Part shown: one piece after another, positions 50,952 to 58,984 of the stretch
Position numbering within the stretch: the first letter of the stretch is position 1
How the letters are laid out: each line of letters opens with the position of its first letter
Source: Agromyces rhizosphaerae
GTDB lineage: Bacteria > Actinomycetota > Actinomycetes > Actinomycetales > Microbacteriaceae
Assembly: GCF_027925245.1 (NCBI RefSeq)
Contig: NZ_BSDP01000001.1
Coordinates: 2,790,001-2,854,000 of the forward strand
Direction: 5' to 3'
Length of the DNA: 64,000 bases
Program-made: the position numbers and the translations under genes
The notes under the pieces: generated by a model
Databases searched by the model: none
What the model saw: only the letters and a program-made list of their open reading frames with translations
What the model was told of the DNA's origin: nothing

Positions 50952-51662
50952 GTGACGAATCCGAGGATGCTGGGCGGCCGCGGCACGAAGTTCCCCACGG
51001 TGCCCAAGGGCGACGAGGCGGCGAGCTTCGAGACCTACGCGGAGGCGCAGGCGGCCGTCGACACGCTCGCCCGCGCCGACTTCCCGGTCAAGCAGCTCTC
51101 CATCGTCGGCACCGACCTCACGAGCATCGAGCGCGTGACCGGCCGCATGAGCTACGGGCGCGCGGCGGGCGCCGGCGCGCTGTCCGGCCTCTGGTTCGGC
51201 ATGTTCCTCGGCCTGCTGTTCTTCATCGTCACCCCGAACGACCAGGCGTTCGGCGTGCTGTTCGCCGCGCTGCTGCTGGGTGCCGGGTTCGGCATGCTGT
51301 TCGGCCTCGTGACGTACACGATCAACCGCCGGCGCCGCGACTTCACGTCGGTCATGCAGGTTGCGGCCGGCCGCTACGCGCTCATCGTCGAGCCGGGCCT
51401 CGGCGCGCGGGCGCGGGAGCTCCTGGGCACGGATGCCTCGCCGGCGCCGTCGCCCGCCGCGCCCACCTCGGCCCCGCGCACCTACGAGCAGGCGACGACC
51501 GCGCGCGAGGCGTCCGAGCCCGGTGAACGCGCGCCCCGACCGCGGCCGCAGTACGGCGAGCTCGCCGAGCCGGAGGACGAGACCGCGCCGGGAGCGGACG
51601 CGACCGACGCGACCGGGGCCGAGGGGTCGGACGAGCCGGCGGCCCGCGACGGTCGGGCCTGA
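50952..51662 (+). CDS. General-stress-protein-like membrane protein
   Basis: This 236-aa protein has an N-terminal domain like the general stress protein 17M fold (SFETYAEAQAAVDTLARADFPVKQLSIVGTD). Two adjacent Gly-rich spans follow (GALSGLWFGMFLGLLFFIV; FGVLFAALLLGAGFGMLFGLV), then a short domain and a long acidic Pro/Ala/Asp tail. Physiological role unknown; a link to stress is by family name only. The ATG-less GTG start at 50952 is leaderless type. Confidence 0.82.
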   Translation: MTNPRMLGGRGTKFPTVPKGDEAASFETYAEAQAAVDTLARADFPVKQLSIVGTDLTSIERVTGRMSYGRAAGAGALSGLWFGMFLGLLFFIVTPNDQAFGVLFAALLLGAGFGMLFGLVTYTINRRRRDFTSVMQVAAGRYALIVEPGLGARARELLGTDASPAPSPAAPTSAPRTYEQATTAREASEPGERAPRPRPQYGELAEPEDETAPGADATDATGAEGSDEPAARDGRA

Positions 51663-51694
51663 GCCTCACGCAGCCCGTTCCCAGCACCGCTGCG

Positions 51695-51700
51695 TAGCAT
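51695..51700 (+). promoter_or_regulatory. -10 element of leaderless-type start (PGPGW protein)
   Basis: TAGCAT ends 7 nt before ATG 51708; no ribosome site is present. Confidence 0.55.
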
Positions 51701-51707
51701 CCACGGC

Positions 51708-52067
51708 ATGGTCACCGAGCTCGAACTGCGTCGCGAGATCGCGGCCGGAGAGGACCCCGACCGACCGATCCGCCGGCTGCTGCGCCGTGCGCGCGCCTGG
51801 ATCGAGCGGCACCCGCGGCTGCGCTTCGCCTACCGGTTCGCGGTCGGCGTGCTCGGCGCGATCGTGATCGTCGCGGGCCTCATCCTGATGCCGTTGCCCG
51901 GGCCGGGCACGCTCGTGTTCTTCCTCGGCTTCGCCATCCTCGGCACCGAGTTCGCCTGGGCCAAGCGCATCGCGGTCTGGGTCAAGCGCATCATCGACCG
52001 GGTGCTCGCCTGGTGGCGCGAGCGCCGCGCGCAGCGGCAGGCCGCCGCACGGCCCGCGGAGGGCTGA
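51708..52067 (+). CDS. PGPGW-motif membrane protein (TIGR02611-like)
   Basis: This 119-aa protein has one or two spans (FAVGVLGAIVIVAGLILMPLPGPGTLVFFLGFAIL) containing the PLPGPGTLVFFLG core of the family and a basic Trp-rich C-terminal helix. The function of the family is unknown. It stands alone between the stress-like gene and the convergent aminopeptidase gene. Confidence 0.85.
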   Translation: MVTELELRREIAAGEDPDRPIRRLLRRARAWIERHPRLRFAYRFAVGVLGAIVIVAGLILMPLPGPGTLVFFLGFAILGTEFAWAKRIAVWVKRIIDRVLAWWRERRAQRQAAARPAEG

Positions 52068-52137
52068 CCCGAACCGCACGCCGCCGAGCAGGTGCGCCCG
52101 CCCGGCGGCATCCGCCCGACCGAGCCCGCCGTGACGC

Positions 52138-53703
52138 TCAGCCGCGCGCCGCGACCTCGCGCACCCAGGCCTCGACCTCGTCGGCCGTGCGCGGGAACGC
52201 CGCCGACAGGTTCTCGACGCCGTCGGCCGTGACGAGCACGTCGTCCTCGATGCGCACGCCGATGCCGCGGTACTCCTCGGGCACCGTCAGGTCGTCGGGC
52301 TGGAAGTACAGGCCCGGCTCGATCGTGAAGACCATGCCCTCCTCGAGCACGCCGTCCTTGTAGAGCTCGCGGCGGGCCTGCGCGCAGTCGTGCACGTCCA
52401 TGCCGAGGTGGTGGCTCGTGCCGTGCACCATGTAGCGGCGGTGGAACTGGTTGTCGGGCTGCAGCGACTCCTCGGCCGAGACCGGCAGCAGGCCCCACTC
52501 GGCCGTGCGGCGGGCGATGACCTCCATGGCGGCCTCGTGCACCTCGCGGAAGATCGCCCCGGGCCTCGCGACGGCGAACGCCGCGTCGGCCGCCTCGCGC
52601 ACGGCCTCGTAGACCCGGCGCTGCACCTCGGTGAACGTGCCGCTCACCGGGAAGGTGCGCGTGATGTCGGCGGTGTAGTAGCTGTCGAGCTCGACGCCCG
52701 CGTCGAGCAGCACGAGGTCGCCGGGCGCGACGGGGCCGTCGTTGCGGGTCCAGTGCAGGATCGTCGCGTGCGGGCCGGCGGCCGCGATCGAGCCGTAGCC
52801 GACATCGTTGCCGTCGAGCCGCGCGCGCGCCTGGAACGCGCCCTCGATGACCCGCTCGCCGCGCTGCACGGCCGAGGCGCGGGGGAGCGCCGCGAGCACG
52901 TCGTCGAAGCCGTCGCGGGTCGCCGCGACCGCCAGGCGCATCTGCTCGACCTCGTAGTCGTCCTTCACGAGGCGCAGCTCGGAGCAGGTGCGCGCCAGCG
53001 CGGCATCCGGCTCGTGCTCGTGCCCGACCTCGAGGCTGAACGGCGCGTCGGCGGCGTTGTGGCTGACGGCCCGCTCGGCGGCGTAGCGGATGCGGGCGTG
53101 GTCGATGCGCTCGGTCACGGCGGCGTCGGCCTCGCGGATCACGACGGTGTCGGTGTCCACGCCCGCGACGACGTCGTCGAAGTCGCCGAGGCCGCGCGTG
53201 GCCACGCCGAGGTCGGCGGCCACGTGCGCGAGCGACGGGCGCGGGCCGATCCAGAACTCGCCGATGGCGGGGTTGTCGTAGAACTCGCTCGAGTCGCGCC
53301 CGGCGCGCTCGCGGAAGTAGACGGTCGCGTCGTGCCCGTCGTCGGTGGGCTCGAGCACGAGCACCGCGCCCGGCTCGGAGTCGGAGCCCCAGCCGGTGAG
53401 GTGCGCGAACGCCGAGTGCGCGCGGAACGGGTAGTCGGTGTCGTTCGAGCGCTGCTTCATGTCGCCCGCGGGGATGACCAGGCGCTGGCCCGGGTGCGCG
53501 GCCGACACGCGCGCGCGGCGGCGGGCGGCGTAGGCGGCCGGCTCGCGCAGCGGCGGCGCCACCTCGGTGCGCTCGGCCCAGCCCGAGCCGATGTACTCCT
53601 TGAACCCCTCCGACCCGGGGGTGGTGGACCGGTTGGCGTTGCGGTCGGCCTCGGCCTCGTCGGCGGGCGCGGTGGTGCTGGTGTCGGTGGAGTTCGTGGA
53701 CAT
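52138..53703 (-). CDS. pepP: Xaa-Pro aminopeptidase P-type (M24B)
   Basis: This 521-aa metalloprotease releases N-terminal residues before proline. The N-terminal AMP_N domain (PGQRLVIPAGDMKQRSNDTDYPFR) is followed by a pita-bread fold with metal ligands in LDAGVELDSYYTADITRTFP, HGTSHHLGMDVHD, FTIEPGLY and the C-terminal RIEDDVLVT. It has an extra ~60-residue hydrophilic N-terminus. ATG 53703 is placed 7 nt after a minus-strand GAGAAT (53716-53711); an ATG 9 nt upstream (53712) overlaps that hexamer. Confidence 0.93.
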   Translation of the reverse strand: MSTNSTDTSTTAPADEAEADRNANRSTTPGSEGFKEYIGSGWAERTEVAPPLREPAAYAARRRARVSAAHPGQRLVIPAGDMKQRSNDTDYPFRAHSAFAHLTGWGSDSEPGAVLVLEPTDDGHDATVYFRERAGRDSSEFYDNPAIGEFWIGPRPSLAHVAADLGVATRGLGDFDDVVAGVDTDTVVIREADAAVTERIDHARIRYAAERAVSHNAADAPFSLEVGHEHEPDAALARTCSELRLVKDDYEVEQMRLAVAATRDGFDDVLAALPRASAVQRGERVIEGAFQARARLDGNDVGYGSIAAAGPHATILHWTRNDGPVAPGDLVLLDAGVELDSYYTADITRTFPVSGTFTEVQRRVYEAVREAADAAFAVARPGAIFREVHEAAMEVIARRTAEWGLLPVSAEESLQPDNQFHRRYMVHGTSHHLGMDVHDCAQARRELYKDGVLEEGMVFTIEPGLYFQPDDLTVPEEYRGIGVRIEDDVLVTADGVENLSAAFPRTADEVEAWVREVAARG

Positions 53704-53716
53704 GTCGTCCATTCTC

Positions 53717-54730
53717 TCAGCGCTGCGCGAGCTCCGCCACGATCGGCCGGTGGTCGCTGCCGGAGTCGTCGAACTCGCCGAGCACCTCGAAGCCGACGAC
53801 CCGCCAGTCGGGGGTCGCCAGCACGTGGTCGATCGGGCTGCCGAGCAGTGCGGGCAGGTCGGTGGGCCAGGTGCCGAGCCCCGCGGCATCCGCCTGGTTC
53901 GCCGCATCGCTGCACCGGCCGAGGTCGCCGCCGTCGCTGCCGAGCCCCGCGAAGTGGTCGACGGTCGCGTTGAAGTCGCCGGCCATGATGACGCTGTCGG
54001 CGGTGCACTGGGTCGCGAGCCACTCGAGGTCGCTGCGCCAGTTGCGCATCTCCCAGCGGATGGGCGCGACCGCGTGCGCCGCGACGATGACCGGTCCGTC
54101 GCCGTCGACCGGCTGGGCCACGACCGTCGGCAGCGTGTTCGTGTTGCCCGGGGGTCCGGTGCCGACCGCCGAGACGACCTCGTAGTCGCCGAGGTCGGGG
54201 CTGATCAGCAGCGTCGTCGAGCGCGCCTTCGCGATCACGTCGAACGCGATCGTGTTGACCCACATGGGGTTGCCGCCCTCGCGCATGGCGATCGCGACCT
54301 CCTCGCCGAGCGGCTCGGTGGTCTCGGGCAGCGACACGATGTCGGCCCCCGTTTCGAGTGCGAGCTGAGCGATGGTGGCGGCGTCGGGCACCTCGCCGAG
54401 CGTGTTCCACGACAGCACCGTGATCGTCTCGGGGCCCGAGGAGGCCGTGGTGCCGGTGACGCCGCGGAAGGCGACCACGGCCGAGTTCGCGGCGGCGTAG
54501 GCGACGAGCACGAGGATGAGCGCGACGCTGAACCGACGCAGCTGGTGGGTCGCGACCACGAGTGCGAGCAGCACGCAGCACGCCACCGCCGCGACGACCG
54601 CGAGCCCGCGCAGCGCGACGACGTGCGAGATGATCCACTCCTGCTGGAGTCCGAACGCCTGCGGCCAGGTGAGGACCGCGGCGACGGCGGCGCAGCCGAG
54701 CACCGCGAGGACAGCGAGCACCCGGGACAC
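53717..54730 (-). CDS. Endonuclease/exonuclease/phosphatase-family membrane protein
   Basis: This 337-aa protein has three N-terminal spans (VLAVLAVLGCAAVAAVLTW; LRGLAVVAAVACCVLLALVVA; ALILVLVAYAAANSAVVAF). An EEP domain outside the membrane then carries VLSWNTLGE, SLPETTEPLG, IMAGDFNATVDHF and SDHRPIV. Likely a Mg2+-dependent phosphodiesterase acting on an extracellular nucleic acid, lipid or phosphate ester; substrate unknown. GTG 54730 lies 7 nt after a minus-strand TACGCT. It ends 13 bp before the pepP start. Confidence 0.85.
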   Translation of the reverse strand: MSRVLAVLAVLGCAAVAAVLTWPQAFGLQQEWIISHVVALRGLAVVAAVACCVLLALVVATHQLRRFSVALILVLVAYAAANSAVVAFRGVTGTTASSGPETITVLSWNTLGEVPDAATIAQLALETGADIVSLPETTEPLGEEVAIAMREGGNPMWVNTIAFDVIAKARSTTLLISPDLGDYEVVSAVGTGPPGNTNTLPTVVAQPVDGDGPVIVAAHAVAPIRWEMRNWRSDLEWLATQCTADSVIMAGDFNATVDHFAGLGSDGGDLGRCSDAANQADAAGLGTWPTDLPALLGSPIDHVLATPDWRVVGFEVLGEFDDSGSDHRPIVAELAQR

Positions 54731-54737
54731 CCGATAC

Positions 54738-54835
54738 AGCGTAGGGGCTCGCGCCGGGTGCGCCGTGCAGGTGTGCCGAGAGTGCGCCGTGAGCGTGTCG
54801 GGCGCGCCCGGGCGCGTGTCGCGCGTCGATACGAT
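54738..54835. promoter_or_regulatory. Divergent -10 elements (EEP protein / PHP protein)
   Basis: Minus TACGCT (54743-54738) is 7 nt before GTG 54730, and plus TACGAT (54830-54835) is 6 nt before ATG 54842. Start codons are 111 bp apart, so unlike the tighter pairs there is room for two full promoters. Confidence 0.6.
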
Positions 54836-54841
54836 GGGGGG

Positions 54842-55714
54842 ATGCCCCGCCGCGATCGCCCAGCCGGTGGCATCGACCTGCACACGCACTCGAGCGTCTC
54901 CGATGGCACGCAGGAACCGGCCGAGCTGGTCGCCGAGGCCGCGCTGGCCGGGCTGGCCGGCATCGCGCTCACCGACCACGACTCGACGGCGGGGTGGGAT
55001 GCCGCGCGGGACGCGGCGCGCGCGCACGGCATCGTGCTGCTGCCCGGCATGGAGCTGTCGACGCGCGAGCAGTTCGCCAGCGTGCACGTGCTCGGGTACC
55101 TCGTCGACCCGCGCAACGAGGCGCTCGTCGCCGAGACCGCGCGCATCCGCGAGGGCCGGCGCACGCGCGCCGAGGCGATCGTCGAGGCGATCGCGCACGA
55201 CTACGCGCTCACCTGGGACGACGTGCTCGAGCAGGCGACAGAGGGGGCCACGATCGGCAGGCCGCACATCGCCGACGCGCTCGTGGCCCGCGGCCACGTG
55301 CCGACGCGATCGGACGCGTTCGCGGGCATCCTGCACTGGCGCTCGGGCTACGCGCGCCCGCACTACGCGCCCGACCCGCTCACCGGCGTGCGGCTCATCC
55401 GCGCGGCGGGCGGGGTGCCCGTGCTCGCGCACCCCGGCACGCGCGGCGACGGCGACGTGATCGCGCCGAAGCGCCTGCGCCAGCTCGTCGACGCGGGGCT
55501 CTTCGGCCTCGAGATCGACCACCCCGAGAACCACGAGCCGAACAAGCGCGCGCTGCGCGAGCTCGCGGCGCGCTTCGACCTGGCGATCACCGGGTCGAGC
55601 GACTACCACGGCACGGGCAAGGCCAACCGGCTCGGCGAGCACCTGACCTCGCCCGAGGTCGTCGAGCGGATCCTCGACGAGGCCACGGGCACCGAGCCGG
55701 TGCTGCCCGGCTGA
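54842..55714 (+). CDS. PHP-domain phosphoesterase
   Basis: This 290-aa protein has the PHP metal motifs in order: DLHTHSSVSDG, ALTDHDS, LPGMELST, VLAHPG and SSDYHGTG. It resembles the RNase AM / nucleoside-3',5'-bisphosphate phosphatase group that hydrolyses pAp or trims RNA 5' ends. The precise substrate is inferred. Upstream open frame is noise; the leaderless-type ATG 54842 is chosen. It converges with the helicase gene across a short hairpin. Confidence 0.88.
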   Translation: MPRRDRPAGGIDLHTHSSVSDGTQEPAELVAEAALAGLAGIALTDHDSTAGWDAARDAARAHGIVLLPGMELSTREQFASVHVLGYLVDPRNEALVAETARIREGRRTRAEAIVEAIAHDYALTWDDVLEQATEGATIGRPHIADALVARGHVPTRSDAFAGILHWRSGYARPHYAPDPLTGVRLIRAAGGVPVLAHPGTRGDGDVIAPKRLRQLVDAGLFGLEIDHPENHEPNKRALRELAARFDLAITGSSDYHGTGKANRLGEHLTSPEVVERILDEATGTEPVLPG

Positions 55715-55739
55715 CGGCTCGCGTCAGCCGGGCGCGTGA

Positions 55740-55754
55740 CGGCCCGTCGGGCCG
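55740..55754. terminator. Short hairpin between convergent genes
   Basis: CGGCCC and GGGCCG face each other around GTC immediately next to the helicase stop codon. It is a compact stem without T-run, so only a weak candidate. Confidence 0.4.
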
Positions 55755-57278
55755 CTACTGCTGCGGGGCCTGGCCGCCCTGGTTCGCGCCCTGGCGGGGA
55801 CCGCGACGGCGACGGCGGCGGCGCGGCGCGGCCTTGCCGTCGTGGTGCTCGTGGCCCTTGCCGTCGTGCGTGCCGGTGCCCGGCTCCGCGCGCTCGGCGG
55901 GAGCCTGGCCGTCGGTCGGCTGGCTCGCGGGCGCCGCCTGCGACGACCCGCCGCCCTGGCCGCCCGACGACTGCCCGTTGCGGGTGCGACGACGGTTGCG
56001 CGAGCGGTTGCGGGAGCCCGAGCCGCCGCCCGGTGCATCCGAACCGCCCTCGGCCCGGCCGGCCGTGCTCGAACGCGACGGCGGCGCGGAGGCCGCGCGG
56101 ATGCGGCCCTTCGTGCCCTCGGGGATGTCGAGGTCGGTGTAGAGGTGCGGGCTCGACGAGTACGTCTCGGTCGGCTCGGGCTGGCCGAACTCGAGGGCGC
56201 GGTTGATCAGCGCCCACTTGTGCAGGTCGTCCCAGTCGACGAACGTGACCGCGATGCCGGTCTTGCCCGCGCGGCCGGTGCGGCCGGCGCGGTGCAGGTA
56301 CGTCTTCTCGTCGTCGGGGATGGTGTGGTTGATCACGTGCGTGACGTCGAGCACGTCGATGCCGCGCGCGGCCACGTCGGTCGCGATCAGCACGTCCTTC
56401 TTGCCGGCCTTGAACGCGGCCATGGCGCGCTCGCGCTGGTCCTGGTTCAGGTCGCCGTGCACGGCCGCCGCGTTGAAGCCGCGGTCGTTGAGCTCCTCGA
56501 CCAGCTTCGCCGCCGCGCGCTTGGTGCGCGTGAAGATCACGGTCTTGCCGCGGCCCTCGGCCTGGAGGATGCGGGCGATGACCTCGTCCTTGTCGAGCGA
56601 GTGCGCCCGGTAGACGAGGTGCTTGATGTTCGCCTGGGTGAGGCCCTCGTCGGGGTCGGTGGCGCGGATGTGGATCGGGCGCGTCATGAAGCGACGGGCC
56701 AGGGCCACGATCGGGCCCGGCATGGTCGCCGAGAACAGCATGGTGTGGCGCGTCGGCGGGGTCTGCGCGAAGAGCTTCTCGATGTCGGCGAGGAAGCCGA
56801 GGTCGAGCATCTTGTCGGCCTCGTCGAGCACCATCTCGCGCACGTTCTTCAGCGAGAGGATGCGCTGCGACGCGAGGTCGAGGAGGCGGCCCGGGGTGCC
56901 GACCACGATCTGGCCGCCGGCCTTCAGCTGGTCGATCTGGCCCTCGTAGGCCTTGCCGCCGTAGATCGAGACGATGTTCGTCGGGCGGTTCGCGGTCGCC
57001 AGCTCGAGGTCCTCGGTCACCTGCACGCAGAGCTCGCGGGTCGGCACGACCACGAGGGCCTGCACGCCCGGCTCGGGCGCATCGCCCAGGCGCTGGATGA
57101 GGGGGAGGCCGAAGCCGAAGGTCTTGCCCGTGCCGGTCTTCGCCTGGCCGATGATGTCCTGGCCGGAGAGGGCGAGCGGGATGGTCTGTTCCTGGATGGG
57201 GAAGGGCTCGGTGATGCCCTTCGCCGAGAGGGCGTCGACCATGTCCTGGGCGATGCCGAGATCGGAGAATGTCGTCAA
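55755..57278 (-). CDS. DEAD-box RNA helicase (RhlE-like)
   Basis: This 507-aa ATP-dependent RNA helicase has the Q motif (FPIQEQTIP), motif I AKTGTGKT, Ia PTREL, II DEAD in MVLDEADKM, III SAT, V/VI ATDVAARGID and HRAGRTGRAG. The last ~130 residues are low-complexity, Arg/Gly/Ser-rich and end in an Arg block (PRRRRRRRGPRQG), typical RNA-binding tails. The start is TTG 57278 (first residues MTTFSDLG), a rare choice here, with no clear ribosome site. It is divergent from the ferritin-like gene, as remembered for Rv3211/Rv3210c. Confidence 0.93.
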   Translation of the reverse strand: MTTFSDLGIAQDMVDALSAKGITEPFPIQEQTIPLALSGQDIIGQAKTGTGKTFGFGLPLIQRLGDAPEPGVQALVVVPTRELCVQVTEDLELATANRPTNIVSIYGGKAYEGQIDQLKAGGQIVVGTPGRLLDLASQRILSLKNVREMVLDEADKMLDLGFLADIEKLFAQTPPTRHTMLFSATMPGPIVALARRFMTRPIHIRATDPDEGLTQANIKHLVYRAHSLDKDEVIARILQAEGRGKTVIFTRTKRAAAKLVEELNDRGFNAAAVHGDLNQDQRERAMAAFKAGKKDVLIATDVAARGIDVLDVTHVINHTIPDDEKTYLHRAGRTGRAGKTGIAVTFVDWDDLHKWALINRALEFGQPEPTETYSSSPHLYTDLDIPEGTKGRIRAASAPPSRSSTAGRAEGGSDAPGGGSGSRNRSRNRRRTRNGQSSGGQGGGSSQAAPASQPTDGQAPAERAEPGTGTHDGKGHEHHDGKAAPRRRRRRRGPRQGANQGGQAPQQ

Positions 57279-57410
57279 GGGAGAGTGCCTGTCGTCGAAT
57301 GAAGAAGGTGCGCCTCGTTCGTCGTCAGGCGCACTGGCCGTCGATCCGTTGCCGACGGCTCCGGGACGAGTGTACCGTCCGAGCCGTCACAACCCCTGAT
57401 CGGGCGGCAC

Positions 57411-57416
57411 TAGAGT
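57411..57416 (+). promoter_or_regulatory. -10 element of leaderless-type start (ferritin-like)
   Basis: TAGAGT ends 6 nt before GTG 57423, with no ribosome site between. Confidence 0.6.
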
Positions 57417-57422
57417 GGTCCC

Positions 57423-58130
57423 GTGGTTTCCTGGTCGGCCCGTCGCGGCGCTCGTGGTGAGACGCAGGGAATGCGTCCCCGGGTCGAGCCGACGAACCTC
57501 ACCCGGGTCGACTTCACCGAGCTGACGCCCGACGTGCTGCCGTTCCTGGGGCAGGCCGCGTACATCCAGCTCGAGTTCTTCGAGAACCTCTCGCGCGCGG
57601 TCGCGACCTCGCCGAACCTCGCCGCGAAGGAGGGCCTCAGCGCCTCCGCCGGCGTCGCGCTGCGCAAGCACCACGGCCTGATCGAGGAGATCCGCGAGCA
57701 CGACGCCGAGCCCGAGGACGTCATGGCGCCGTTCGCCCCGGCGCTCGACGTGTACCGCACGGCGATCGCCGGCGCCGACTGGTGGGAGCTGCTGCTCGGC
57801 ACGTATGTCAGCGCGGGCATGCTCGACGACTACTTCATCCGGCTGGCCGACGGGCTGCCGTCGCCCGTGCGCGGCCGCGTCGTGCGCCTGCTCGGCGAGG
57901 TGGGCGCATCGCCCGTGCTCGTGCGCGAGCTGAGCGAGGGCATCGCGACCGTGCCGGGGCTGGCGGACCGGCTCGCGCTGTGGGGGCGCCGCATCGTCGG
58001 CGACACGCTGCTGGTCGCTCGGTCGGCGATCCGCGAGGGCACGGGCACCGGCCCCGAGGTCGAGCCCATGTTCACGGAACTGATCGCGGCGCACACCCGG
58101 CGCATGGACGGGCTGGGCCTCACGGCCTGA
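57423..58130 (+). CDS. Ferritin-like-fold protein
   Basis: This 235-aa all-helical protein has a four-helix bundle with helix pattern AYIQLEFFENLSRAVA, ALRKHHGLIEEIREH and LLLGTYVSAGMLDDYF. Acidic/His residues (E, H, E, D) could bind metal but are fewer than in true ferritins. This family sits beside the RhlE helicase in many actinobacteria; function unknown. The first ~16 residues (up to GMRPRVEP) may be dispensable; a start at the internal Met is the alternative. Confidence 0.82.
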   Translation: MVSWSARRGARGETQGMRPRVEPTNLTRVDFTELTPDVLPFLGQAAYIQLEFFENLSRAVATSPNLAAKEGLSASAGVALRKHHGLIEEIREHDAEPEDVMAPFAPALDVYRTAIAGADWWELLLGTYVSAGMLDDYFIRLADGLPSPVRGRVVRLLGEVGASPVLVRELSEGIATVPGLADRLALWGRRIVGDTLLVARSAIREGTGTGPEVEPMFTELIAAHTRRMDGLGLTA

Positions 58131-58181
58131 CGCGCTGCGCGTCGGACGGCGCGCAGCTCAGCGGCATCCGTGTCATTGGCG

Positions 58182-58309
58182 CTTTTCAGGAGTGGATGCG
58201 GGACGGATGCAACGATCCGGCGTGCGCTGTGCCGAACCCGCTGGTTCCGTGCGGCTCGCGTCGCGCAGTGCAGCATCCGTGCACGCCGCATCCGTCACTT
58301 CCTGAAAAG
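58182..58309. repeat. Long imperfect inverted repeat
   Basis: CTTTTCAGGA (58182-58191) is exactly complementary to TCCTGAAAAG (58300-58309). Inside, GTGGATGCGG faces CCGCATCCGTCAC with small bulges, and ACGGATGC (58203-58210) pairs with GCATCCGT (58273-58280). The whole 128 bp can fold as one long hairpin. It fills most of the 219-bp gap between the ferritin-like gene and the convergent small membrane gene. No open frame, and no clear target duplication. Confidence 0.7.
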
Positions 58310-58349
58310 TGACGTCTGCCGACGTGAGAACGGCAGGGCGGATGCCGCC

Positions 58350-58655
58350 TCAGGCGACCTGCGCGCCGGGACGCTGCAGGCGCTCCGCCAGCTCGGCGTC
58401 GGCGGCCTCGCGGCGACGGCCGATCAGCACGTCGGCGCCCGCCGCGGTCAGGCCGGAGCAGACGAGGGCGATCACCCAGATCCAGCCGCCGTCCCACGGC
58501 ATGCCGAGCCAGGTCAGCGCGACCCAGGTGACGGCGGCGGCCGCGGTGCCGATCGCGGGGACCAGCACCGAGCCGTGCAGGTTGCGGCGGGTGAGCGCGT
58601 AGCGCGCGGCGAGGCCGAGGATGGCGCCGCCGAGCGAGATGAAGAGGAGCTCCAT
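58350..58655 (-). CDS. Small membrane protein
   Basis: This 101-aa protein has three hydrophobic segments (LLFISLGGAILGLAARYAL; PAIGTAAAAVTWVALTWLG; WIWVIALVCSGLTAAGADVLIG) and a charged C-terminal helix (RRREAADAELAERLQRP). No known motif. ATG 58655 overlaps the DUF3107 stop (ATGA), so the two are coupled. Confidence 0.78.
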   Translation of the reverse strand: MELLFISLGGAILGLAARYALTRRNLHGSVLVPAIGTAAAAVTWVALTWLGMPWDGGWIWVIALVCSGLTAAGADVLIGRRREAADAELAERLQRPGAQVA

Positions 58656-58879
58656 CAGGCGACGAAGCCGACGCGACGCGACTGGTCGGAGCCGATCTCG
58701 ACATACGCGAGCGACGCGGTCGGCACGACGTAGACCGAGCCCTTCGCGTCGACGAGGCGGAGGTAGCCCGACGCGTTCGCGAGGGCATCGGCGACGGCCT
58801 TCTCGACGTCCTTCGCCGTCTGGTCCGACTCGAACCCGATCTCGCGGGGGGAGTTCTGGATGCCGATGCGAATGTCCAC
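58655..58879 (-). CDS. DUF3107 small protein
   Basis: This 74-aa protein (MDIRIGIQNSPREIGFESDQ, then VEKAVADALANASGYLRLVD) matches the actinobacterial DUF3107 family. The M. tuberculosis relative is Rv3208A (TB9.4), known as a T-cell antigen but of unknown function. GTG 58879 has AAGGG 6 nt upstream. Divergent from the adnA-like gene by 105 bp. Confidence 0.9.
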   Translation of the reverse strand: MDIRIGIQNSPREIGFESDQTAKDVEKAVADALANASGYLRLVDAKGSVYVVPTASLAYVEIGSDQSRRVGFVA

Positions 58880-58971
58880 TGTGGGCCCTTCCGAGTGTGC
58901 GACGTGACCCGCTCAGACTACGACACCCGCGACCCGCCCCCGGGCTCGCGTTCACTGTCGGCGCAACCGGT

Positions 58972-58977
58972 TAGCGT
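58972..58977 (+). promoter_or_regulatory. -10 element of leaderless-type start (adnA-like)
   Basis: TAGCGT ends 7 nt before ATG 58985; the intervening GTGAGGCCG gives at best a poor ribosome site. Confidence 0.5.
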
Positions 58978-58984
58978 GAGGCCG

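Noticed and set aside
58131..58349. Insertion sequence or MITE with target duplication
   Set aside because: The inverted repeat is real, but no flanking direct repeat or transposase was found, so mobility is not claimed.
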